Under the pieces are notes generated by a model that saw only the letters and a list, made by a program, of their open reading frames with translations, made no database searches and was not told the origin of the DNA. A program made the position numbers and the translations under genes. A stretch of 16,887 nucleotides of DNA from positions 1-16,887 of the forward strand of contig NZ_JACRWH010000046.1 of the NCBI RefSeq assembly GCF_014306155.1, written 5' to 3'. This document shows positions 7,624 to 15,151 of the stretch, in pieces; position 1 is the first letter of the stretch, and each line of letters begins with the position of its first letter. Source of the stretch: Holdemanella hominis. GTDB taxonomy: Bacteria; Bacillota_I; Bacilli_A; Erysipelotrichales; Erysipelotrichaceae.

Positions 7624-7755
7624 ATTATATTTTCCTTTCTATAGGTGAAGCTCTACTTCAACTATATCAAAGAATAGTATTATTTGCTACTATATAATAT
7701 AATATTACTTAAATTAAGATATATATTTATAACTTTTCATATTTTGTTAACATGT

Positions 7756-8805
7756 CTAACCAAATAATGAGATCCAATTGAAACGATCCGTATATCTTTC
7801 AGCATGTTCCCATACTACAATATCTGGTTTATATTCATCTAATAAGCTCGGCTCAAAAGACCAAATGTTTACAGTTTGTGCTTCTGCAAAATATTGACTT
7901 AAAATACTCAACATTTCATCTGAATACGAATCTCCTATTACCAATATTTTTTTGTCTGATTTTATTTTTGTGTTTACTGTGGCTGGATCTAATTGATATT
8001 GAGTATCATTATTGAATGTATCTTGCATATCACATAAACGTGCTAAATCTCCAGAATAATGATTTGTGATTTTGCCAAACTTAACATCCTTTAATTTATC
8101 TGTTTTCCCATCAATCTTATCCTTTAATGCCTGTACCGTCACAAAAGCACCGATCTGATTAAAATGTGTATCACTCTTATAGTACACTTGCTGTTTCTTT
8201 TTCGCTTTTACAAGTGTTGGTTTTACATCCACTACATTTAAATCCGTATTCTCTTCTAAATACTTCATCAATAAATCTGTCTTTGATGTTGTATCTTTTC
8301 TTTCTATTGTATCTGGCATATATTCCGGATACACACTCGATTTATTTGGAATCGAAAGTATATAGAAATCTATTCCATAATTTGAGAATTGATTTCTCTC
8401 ATTTGTTAGTTTATCTGCAACTGCCTGCATAGTAGCCTCATCATAATGATTTATACCCTGATAATCTGAAATCGGATCCCCATCCTCTGTAGATTTATAG
8501 AACAACCAATCCTCTTTTCCAAGCAATACCTGAGTGGATTCAATATATGTATTTCCCGAAGTTTTCTTTGTTACTTCACTAGCTGCTTTTGCACCTTCTT
8601 TTTTACCCGTTAAATTTGAAGTAAAAGAATCCACTGCACCCTTTACTCCTGATTTATCTTTCTTTGTTTCTAGTTCATGCCCCTTAACAACATCACTCAC
8701 CTTTTCATCTTTTTTAAATAAAGAAACAGTTTGATTAAATAATGTTGAAATGGATATTCCAAAAATCACGAAACAAAATACGAACATTATTATTTTTTCT
8801 TTCAT
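7756..8805 (-). CDS. DHHW/AlgX-like SGNH protein, partner of the MBOAT acyltransferase
   Basis: This extracytoplasmic protein probably accepts acyl groups passed across the membrane by the adjacent MBOAT and transfers them to a surface glycan. It has one N-terminal membrane anchor (about residues 5-25), then a Lys-rich low-complexity linker to about 85. The catalytic domain includes GKEDWLFYK (96-104), SDTHFNQIGA with Asp212 and His214, SGDLARL (251-257) and a GDSYS block with the likely nucleophile Ser293, closing with VVWEHAERY. These are the motifs of the AlgX/AlgJ/DHHW branch of the SGNH superfamily. The length of 349 is usual. The gene starts 9 bases after the MBOAT stop with AGGAGGG overlapping that stop. 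O-acetyl as the group, and the glycan (EPS, teichoic acid or peptidoglycan), are inferred. Confidence 0.88.
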   Translation of the reverse strand: MKEKIIMFVFCFVIFGISISTLFNQTVSLFKKDEKVSDVVKGHELETKKDKSGVKGAVDSFTSNLTGKKEGAKAASEVTKKTSGNTYIESTQVLLGKEDWLFYKSTEDGDPISDYQGINHYDEATMQAVADKLTNERNQFSNYGIDFYILSIPNKSSVYPEYMPDTIERKDTTSKTDLLMKYLEENTDLNVVDVKPTLVKAKKKQQVYYKSDTHFNQIGAFVTVQALKDKIDGKTDKLKDVKFGKITNHYSGDLARLCDMQDTFNNDTQYQLDPATVNTKIKSDKKILVIGDSYSDEMLSILSQYFAEAQTVNIWSFEPSLLDEYKPDIVVWEHAERYTDRFNWISLFG

Positions 8806-8814
8806 GGTGCCCTC

Positions 8815-10215
8815 CTAGAAATTAAAATAAATAAATGGATTATATGCATTTGAGAAAATAAAGATGATACTCAAATACAAGATTCCACACATACATACGA
8901 CATACAACAAGTTATAAACCATATTCTTTTTAAATATACGATTGATATTTTTAAAAATAGGAAAACAACAAAGAATACCCATTATAAAATATAGAATGTA
9001 TTGTTTAAAATATTGAATCACATAGGCATCCATAAATCCTTTACAACCAAATCCAAACATAGAACAAATATATACGAGTGCTGCACTTAAACTATCACTT
9101 CTAAATAATACCCATCCCATCATGACAAAGAACATTGTGTATAGGTTTTTAAATTTTCCCATTTTCTCATCCATATGAAAAAACTTTTCGAGAATCAATA
9201 ACACAAAATACATAAGTCCCCATACAATAAATGTCCAGTTTGCACCATGCCAAACACCCGTTAAAAACCATACGACAAAAATGTTGAATACTAAACGAGT
9301 CTTACTATTTACTCTAGAACCACCTAGTGGAATATAAATATAATCTTTAAACCATGTTTGTAAAGAAATATGCCACCTTCTCCAGAATTCTGAAATACTT
9401 TTAGAAATATATGGATACTTAAAGTTTTCTAAGAAATGAAAACCAAACATACGACCCAAACCAATCGCCATATCCGAATAGCCTGCAAAATCAAAGAAGA
9501 TTTGAAGTGTATACGCAATCGCACCCATCCATAATAATAAGAATGAATTGGTTGTTCCTGTACTTGTTACATTCCCAAATACAGTATCCGAAACAACCGC
9601 AAATTGATTGGCTAATAATACTTTTTTTCCTAAACCAATAATAAAACGATTTACACCCATCGCAAAATCATTCAAATTCTCTTTACGATTCTCTATTTCA
9701 TTTGCGACTGTTTCATAACGCACAATAGGACCTGCGATCAATTGCGGAAATAAAGAAATATACAGACCAACATTTAAAAAATGAGTTTGAACCTTTCCCT
9801 TACCACGATATACATCCACTACATAAGAAATAGCTTGGAATATAAAGAAAGAAATTCCAATTGGAAGAGCTATCTTAAACGTATCTTCTTTACCTGTGAA
9901 AATAGAAACAATAAAATTCAAATACTTAAAATATCCCAGTATACATACATCAATTATTACCATTAAGAATAGAATCAATCTCTGCATTCTCTTATCGTCT
10001 GAATATTTATTGATTAATAAACCTAGTCCATAATGTAATAGAATCATAAACAGCATTAAGAACACATATTTTGGTTCTCCATATGCATAGAATAATAAAC
10101 TCATAACAAATAGAAATATATTCTTACCTACTGTATGTTTTCTTAACACAAGATAATATACAGCTAATACGAAAGGTAAAAATAGAAACAAAAATACTTC
10201 ACTTGGAAATAACAT
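8815..10215 (-). CDS. MBOAT-family membrane O-acyltransferase (AlgI/DltB-like)
   Basis: This polytopic membrane protein moves an acyl (probably acetyl) group from a cytoplasmic donor to the outside for O-acylation of a polysaccharide. It is 466 residues with around ten hydrophobic helices. Characteristic blocks are MLFPSEVFLFLFLPF at the start, LPIGISFFIFQAISYVVDVY (117-136), LFPQLIAGPIVRY (155-167), FDFAGYSDMAIGLGRMFG (241-258), SISEFWRRWHISLQTWFKDY (273-292) and FLTGVWHGANWTF (317-329). His323 is the conserved MBOAT histidine. It is paired with the DHHW gene immediately downstream, as algI is with algJ/algX. The start is preceded by GAAAGGG. Only about 20 bases separate it from the terminator of the amidase gene and no promoter is seen there, so expression may rely on read-through or a promoter within the amidase gene. 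Confidence 0.93.
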   Translation of the reverse strand: MLFPSEVFLFLFLPFVLAVYYLVLRKHTVGKNIFLFVMSLLFYAYGEPKYVFLMLFMILLHYGLGLLINKYSDDKRMQRLILFLMVIIDVCILGYFKYLNFIVSIFTGKEDTFKIALPIGISFFIFQAISYVVDVYRGKGKVQTHFLNVGLYISLFPQLIAGPIVRYETVANEIENRKENLNDFAMGVNRFIIGLGKKVLLANQFAVVSDTVFGNVTSTGTTNSFLLLWMGAIAYTLQIFFDFAGYSDMAIGLGRMFGFHFLENFKYPYISKSISEFWRRWHISLQTWFKDYIYIPLGGSRVNSKTRLVFNIFVVWFLTGVWHGANWTFIVWGLMYFVLLILEKFFHMDEKMGKFKNLYTMFFVMMGWVLFRSDSLSAALVYICSMFGFGCKGFMDAYVIQYFKQYILYFIMGILCCFPIFKNINRIFKKNMVYNLLYVVCMCGILYLSIIFIFSNAYNPFIYFNF

Positions 10216-10235
10216 ACCCTTTAACCCTTTCCCTT

Positions 10236-10262
10236 AAAAAAAGAGTTCCTAAGAACTCTTTT
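10236..10262 (-). terminator. Intrinsic terminator of the amidase/glucosaminidase gene
   Basis: On the minus strand AAAAGAGTTC (10262-10253) and GAACTCTTTT (10248-10239) form a 10-base-pair stem with a 4-base loop. The T-run continues to 10236, and the hairpin starts 7 bases after the stop codon. Because the next gene begins about 20 bases further on with no visible promoter, it may be partly read through. Confidence 0.85.
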
Positions 10263-10269
10263 CAAAGAT

Positions 10270-13200
10270 TTATTTTTTCAATAATACATTCACCATGCTC
10301 ACAATATCATGACCATAGTTCTTAGAAGTAGCCCAACCATATCCATTAGGATTCTCTTTAATACCTAACCATTCCACATATTGAGCACTACCACGCTTAA
10401 CTAAATTAAATCTTGGATCCACACATGGGTTTGTTAATGGGGATATCGAACCATAAGCTTTTAAATGTTGAATCTGAGCACGAACACCCATTCTTACATT
10501 GCTAAAGCTTGCTCCATGTACTGCTCCAGTAGCACCAATACCTGCAAAGTTATATTGGTTTGGAAGAACGTCTCCACCGTATTTTAAGAAACCTGTTTCT
10601 TTCATACATTGAGTAAATGCTACTTCAGCTCTTACACCCTCAGCAGTTGCTTCTTCATAGAAGATTTGTGCAAATTGATTGATTGTACTAGCACCACCCT
10701 TAGCTAAACATCCATCATATTTGCCATTATATTTGGCCTTAAATGTATCGTAACCTGACGCATTCGCATTATAGTAGCGAACCATTTGAGCCACTGTAGT
10801 TTGACTAGTACCCATGATCTGCATCAAACCACCAGTTGCGTTTGTATTAATATATTCAAACACCCATTTTTGTGCATTCGAATTATTTGATGTATATAGC
10901 TGAATATTCGAACATCTGCGAATCTTACCATCTTTTACGTCTAATACCATAGTTGAATTTAATGCAGACACAATGCGTAGATTTTGATTATTATCAAACA
11001 TCACAATCCATTTTTGATTGTAGTCATTTGTTTGCCTTTGTTGATAAACATTAGCAGTTCTTCCACTTCCACTAGTTGTCAAATACATACCAGAACCAAC
11101 ATTTTGGAAAGAAACATATCCAGTTGAATCATGTGTAATTTTCCATTTTTGTGCATTTGTTCTATTCAAAGAATATAATTGAACATTTGCACCAGCATAT
11201 AGACTTCCATCCGCAACATCTAATGCATATCCTACATTTTGATTTTTTATGTAATAGACACCATCTGGCATACGCCCCTTATTTTGACTGGCATACGAAT
11301 CACAACGCTCACGCTCTGTTACATATTTATTAAAAGTCCATTGTTGTGCTGCTGTATTATTACTCTTATATAGTTGAATATTAGAGCCAGAATAAACAAA
11401 ACCATTTCTAATATCTAAAGCAAAACTTGTATCTATCGCAGAAACAATTGAATATCCGGAACCACTCTGTTGTACAATCCATTTTTGTGCACGAGTACCA
11501 TTTGAGGCATATTGATGAATATTTCTACCATTTTTTGTGATCGCTCCATCTAAGTCAATTACTTTACCCGAATTAATATTTGTGAATGTGACAAAACCTT
11601 GAGAATCATGACTCACTTTAAATGCTTGTGCTTGCGTTCCGTTACGTAAGTATAATTGAACATTCGCACCATTACTTGTTGAAGCTGAGTTAACATCTAA
11701 AGCATAATTACTATTTTTTACACTACAGATTTCGTATACACCATCTGCTAATGTATTCTTGTTTTGTGCCGCCAAATTATTGATTCTTTGTTCTTTACTT
11801 ACATACTTTGTAATATTCCATCTTTGAGCATTTGTTCCATTATAAGAATAAAGTTGAATATTTCTATAATTATTAACTACAGCATTATGTAAGTCCAATA
11901 CATAGTTAGAATTTAATGCAGATATAATTATATATCCATCTCCATCTATTTTCACAATCCATTTTTGGGCACGCGTACCATTCGATTTATATTGCTGAAT
12001 ATTACCTCCATTTCTCACAACTGCATCACTTAAATCTAACACTTTTCCTGATTTTACATTTGTGAATGTTACATACCCTTGTGAATCATGTGAAACATTA
12101 AATTGTTGAGCCGCCGTATCATTATTCTCATACAATTGAATATTAGCTCCATTGTTTGTATGACCATCTTTTACATCAAGTACATAATTAGAATTTAATA
12201 AAGTTGAAATAGTATATGTACCATCTGCTAAAACATTTCGATTCTCAGCTGCCAATGCATCTATATGCGCATTCTTAGCTTGTAAACCAAGTGCACTCAC
12301 AATACCTTTCGCATCCGCAATACCAAGTTGTTGTAACTTAGCATTTGAACCTAAATATTTATCAAACTCTTCTTTATTACTAATAAAACAATGCTCAACA
12401 ATTAAACCTGTGATATTTGCCTGTTTCGCATATCGAATGACACCATAATAATCTTGATCACTACTATTTGGATTTGATGATGTTGTACCGTCCGTATAGT
12501 TACGAATCTTAATACCACGATCATACAATCCCAAAGCTGTCAATTGTTTTTGAATCGCCTTTGCTAAATTTTGACCATTAGTAGAAAGATTCTTATTTCC
12601 ACTTGTATTTGGATAATACACTTCTGCACCATGAGCTGCTGAATTTTGGGCAGAATTAATATGAATACTAATGAAGTAAGAAGCACCTGCTTTTTTAGCT
12701 ACTTCCACACGATTTTTTAAATCCATAGCCGCTTCTTCACTTAAGCGCGTATCTGTAGTTCTAGTCATAACTACATTTACATCATATTTAGCTAATTCTT
12801 CCTTACAATATTGAGCAATCTTTAAAGTTAAATCCGATTCTTTTGCACCAAATGCAGTAGCACCTGAATCACTACCACCATGTCCTGGATCCAAACAAAT
12901 TGTCATTCCACCAGTCGCATGTCTTGAAAACTCATCTACTGACATTGTAGCCGGTTGACTTGCAACGCCATTTACAATTTCTTCTTCAGCTTTATTTACG
13001 TCCGTTACTTCAATAATGCCTTCTGAACTAATTGAATCCTCTGTTAAATCAGGTAATGTTGCATCATACCCATCATATTCTTGATCCACACCAAATTTAA
13101 CATCCATTTCTAAATCACTAAAATTTAAATAATAAGCTTGTCCATTATAAACATAGTGAAGTGTAGTCACACTATATTGTCCTTTTTCTTCTTCAGTAAA

Positions 13201-13647
13201 CACTCTAGAGAATTTAACTAAATTATCAACTTGCTCTGTACTCTCTAAATCAAAAGAAGTTCCATCCTCTTTTTGAATGGTCAATCTAAAATCTGAATAC
13301 CCTTCCGCATTATTTAATGAAAGAATAAAGTTTTCTGTTTCTCCATTTGATAATACGGGATTATCGACTAAGAAGTATTCCATCATATTAGAATCACCCA
13401 ATTGCTCCTCTTCCACAACTGGCTCTTCCTCTTCAGCAGGAACTTTCTCCTCTTCTGTAGGTGTTTGTTCTTCTACAGTAGGAACTTGCTCTTCTGTAGT
13501 CTCTTCTTCAGTTTGTGTTTCTTCTACAACAGGCTCTTCTTGCGTTATTTCATCATCTGCACGAACTGTATACATATTAGATAATGTTGATACAGACAAA
13601 ACTAAACTTAATACTAAAGCCAAAATTGGTTTTATATTTTTATGCAT
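10270..13647 (-). CDS. Secreted bifunctional wall hydrolase: amidase_3, three ricin-type lectin modules, glucosaminidase
   Basis: A 1125-residue exported autolysin-like enzyme with two cutting activities. In order it has a signal peptide (1-30, ending VRA), an acidic Glu/Pro/Thr-rich linker (31-82) and a beta-rich region (about 88-190). An N-acetylmuramoyl-L-alanine amidase (Amidase_3, about 248-455) has zinc ligands His256 in LDPGHGG, Glu270 and His329 in SIHIN, and catalytic Glu418 in IVEHCFISN. Three ricin-type beta-trefoil modules follow (about 474-614, 634-774, 794-931). The C-terminal glucosaminidase domain (about 938-1125) has LMQIMGTSQTT, probable catalytic Glu1017 in QCMKETG and NQYNFAGIGATG. 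The amidase should release stem peptides and the glucosaminidase should cleave the glycan chain. The lectin modules presumably bind wall or surface sugars. The gene has its own promoter and terminator. The start is supported by GGGGAGAGGG upstream. The order is unusual because lectin modules replace the usual SH3b, GW or LysM domains. Confidence 0.93.
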   Translation of the reverse strand: MHKNIKPILALVLSLVLSVSTLSNMYTVRADDEITQEEPVVEETQTEEETTEEQVPTVEEQTPTEEEKVPAEEEEPVVEEEQLGDSNMMEYFLVDNPVLSNGETENFILSLNNAEGYSDFRLTIQKEDGTSFDLESTEQVDNLVKFSRVFTEEEKGQYSVTTLHYVYNGQAYYLNFSDLEMDVKFGVDQEYDGYDATLPDLTEDSISSEGIIEVTDVNKAEEEIVNGVASQPATMSVDEFSRHATGGMTICLDPGHGGSDSGATAFGAKESDLTLKIAQYCKEELAKYDVNVVMTRTTDTRLSEEAAMDLKNRVEVAKKAGASYFISIHINSAQNSAAHGAEVYYPNTSGNKNLSTNGQNLAKAIQKQLTALGLYDRGIKIRNYTDGTTSSNPNSSDQDYYGVIRYAKQANITGLIVEHCFISNKEEFDKYLGSNAKLQQLGIADAKGIVSALGLQAKNAHIDALAAENRNVLADGTYTISTLLNSNYVLDVKDGHTNNGANIQLYENNDTAAQQFNVSHDSQGYVTFTNVKSGKVLDLSDAVVRNGGNIQQYKSNGTRAQKWIVKIDGDGYIIISALNSNYVLDLHNAVVNNYRNIQLYSYNGTNAQRWNITKYVSKEQRINNLAAQNKNTLADGVYEICSVKNSNYALDVNSASTSNGANVQLYLRNGTQAQAFKVSHDSQGFVTFTNINSGKVIDLDGAITKNGRNIHQYASNGTRAQKWIVQQSGSGYSIVSAIDTSFALDIRNGFVYSGSNIQLYKSNNTAAQQWTFNKYVTERERCDSYASQNKGRMPDGVYYIKNQNVGYALDVADGSLYAGANVQLYSLNRTNAQKWKITHDSTGYVSFQNVGSGMYLTTSGSGRTANVYQQRQTNDYNQKWIVMFDNNQNLRIVSALNSTMVLDVKDGKIRRCSNIQLYTSNNSNAQKWVFEYINTNATGGLMQIMGTSQTTVAQMVRYYNANASGYDTFKAKYNGKYDGCLAKGGASTINQFAQIFYEEATAEGVRAEVAFTQCMKETGFLKYGGDVLPNQYNFAGIGATGAVHGASFSNVRMGVRAQIQHLKAYGSISPLTNPCVDPRFNLVKRGSAQYVEWLGIKENPNGYGWATSKNYGHDIVSMVNVLLKK
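10855..12228 (-). repeat. Nine ricin-lectin lobes (three beta-trefoils) within the amidase gene
   Basis: Residues 474-931 consist of nine lobes of about 45 residues, each with a 'YVLD(V/L)x(D/N)' start, '(N/G)xNIQ(L/Q)Y' middle and 'NGTxAQKW' end, the QxW signature of ricin B-type lectins. Successive ends read QQF, QKW, QRW, QAF, QKW, QQW, QKW, QKW, QKW. The lobes group in threes separated by related linkers ('LAAQNKNTLADG' type), giving a repeat unit of about 160 residues. The repetition is visible at DNA level and could favour recombination. Confidence 0.88.
13402..13557 (-). repeat. Low-complexity Glu/Pro/Thr/Val-rich linker coding sequence
   Basis: Residues 31-82 of the amidase precursor repeat short 'VPTVEEQTPTEEE'-like blocks. 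The acidic stretch after the signal peptide probably acts as a flexible spacer. The near-repeats of CTTCTTC-type DNA could vary in length by slippage. Confidence 0.65.
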
Positions 13648-13673
13648 TTTCTATCCCTCTCCCCAATAATGTT

Positions 13674-13702
13674 ATTTTAAATGAATATGTAAACAAATTC
13701 AA
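13674..13702 (-). promoter_or_regulatory. Promoter of the amidase/glucosaminidase gene
   Basis: TTGAAT (13702-13697) and TAAAAT (13679-13674) on the minus strand are separated by 17 bases. They lie between the terminator of the preceding gene and the ATG at 13647. The short leader includes the purine-rich ribosome binding site GGGGAGAGGG. Confidence 0.6.
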
Positions 13703-13707
13703 CAAAA

Positions 13708-13744
13708 CTTAAAAATAACCAAGCGCATTTCTACGCCTGGTTAT
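13708..13744 (-). terminator. Intrinsic terminator of the C39-peptidase/lectin gene
   Basis: In minus-strand RNA ATAACCAGGCGTA and TGCGCTTGGTTAT (outer ends 13744 and 13715) form a stem of about 13 base pairs with G-U pairs and a small loop. TTTTTAAG follows. It begins 3 bases after the stop codon at 13748. Confidence 0.85.
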
Positions 13745-13747
13745 AAT

Positions 13748-15151
13748 TTAAATCTTTGTTAATTTAAATTTTTGAGCATTTGTACCATTACTCTTATACA
13801 ATTGTATATTTTGCCAATTTATAACTTTTCCAGCATTAATATCTAATACGTAGTTCGCATCTAAAGCAGATACAAAAGTCAAACTACCATCCGTATTTTT
13901 CTTCGCAATCCACTTTTGAGCATAGGTACCATTTGATTCATATTGCCAAATATTTGAGCCATTTCGAACAGTCGCATTTGAAACATCTAAAGCCTTATTT
14001 GACCCAACATTGATAAATGTAATGTAGCCAACAGAATCTTTTTTCAGCTGCCACTTTTGTGCATTCGTATTATTCGATTTATAAATCTGTAAGTTACCAC
14101 GATTAGCCTTTGAACCATCCTTTATATCTAATACATAATTTGGATTCACATAATTTGAAATCACATATGTTGCTTCTGTAATATCAGCATTGTATTCTTT
14201 TGCCATAGTATCTAATTTTTCACGTGGAGAAACATATGTTGAAAAATACCAACGTTGTGCTAACGTATCATTTGATTTATAAGTTTGAATGTTTTGATAA
14301 TTCTTTACTAATGCAGAATTCAAATCTAATACATAACTTGTATTCAAAGCTGATATAATTTTAAAACCATTACCTTCTTGTACTACAATCCATTTTTGAG
14401 CATATGTATTATTAGAAGTATATTGACTAATATTCTGTCCATTACAAGCAGATCCATCTTTGACATCGATTGCTTTTCCTGAACCAATATTTATAAACGT
14501 AACATACCCTTTTGAATCATGGCTTACTTTCCATCCTTGTGCTAAAGTACCATTACTTTGATATAGTTGAATATTACCAAAATTCACTTTAGAACCACCA
14601 TTTACATCTAATACATAACTAGTATTTAAAGTTGAATTGATTGTATATGTACCATCTGTTAAAGTATTCTTATTTTTCTGTGCTAAATCATCTATTTTTT
14701 CACGAGAATTACTAACTTTCAATAATTTCCATGCTTGTGCAGAAGTTCCATTTTGTGTATAAATTTGAACTTTATTGCCATTATCTAAATTTGCTCCGTT
14801 CAAATCAAATACATATCTAGAATCCCAAGCCGAAGAAATAATCCACTGTCCATTACTATTTCTAGTAAAAATGAATTGAGCTGCTTTTGAAGAAGCATTT
14901 ACTCCTTGAATTAATGAATTATAATTTCCCATTGTATTCCAATTTGTACTAATACCTACATATAAATTAGAACCTGTATTCTTAATTGTATAATATCCAT
15001 TTTGATTTTTATGAATCTCAAATCTTTGTGCCTGTGTACCATTCCAACTATAAATTTGCGCATGTGCACCTGACGCTTTAGATCCATCTTTTATATCAAG
15101 TACTTTATTACTATTTAATGAAGAAATAATTTCATAAGTTCCATTAGACAT
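13748..15151 (-). repeat. Nine ricin-lectin lobes within the C39-peptidase gene
   Basis: Residues 537-1003 form nine QxW-type lobes in three modules joined by linkers of the 'REKIDDLAQKNKNTLTDG' kind. The lobe ends read QRF, QFI, QAW, QGW, QKW, QRW, QKW, QKW, QKF. The second lobe of the first module is the most divergent. Lobes and linkers closely resemble those of the neighbouring amidase protein, pointing to duplication or ongoing exchange between the two genes. Confidence 0.87.

Noticed and set aside
7624..7755. Promoter between the DHHW gene and the surface-protein gene
   Set aside because: Several AT-rich -10-like hexamers exist but none has a convincing -35 box at correct spacing, so none is listed.
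8166..8734. Plus-strand frames opposite the DHHW gene
   Set aside because: They lie fully inside a well-supported minus-strand gene, show no family features and have no ribosome binding sites worth naming.
13277..13669. Open plus-strand frame of 130 codons, Ser-rich, opposite the amidase N-terminus
   Set aside because: It is the antisense of the Glu/Pro/Thr-rich linker. The Ser/Val repetition follows from the low-complexity coding strand, and the minus-strand frame has a signal peptide and promoter.
10855..15151. Regularly spaced repeats that could suggest a CRISPR array or satellite DNA
   Set aside because: The repeats are coding, about 135-140 bases per lobe and degenerate, and encode QxW lectin lobes in frame.
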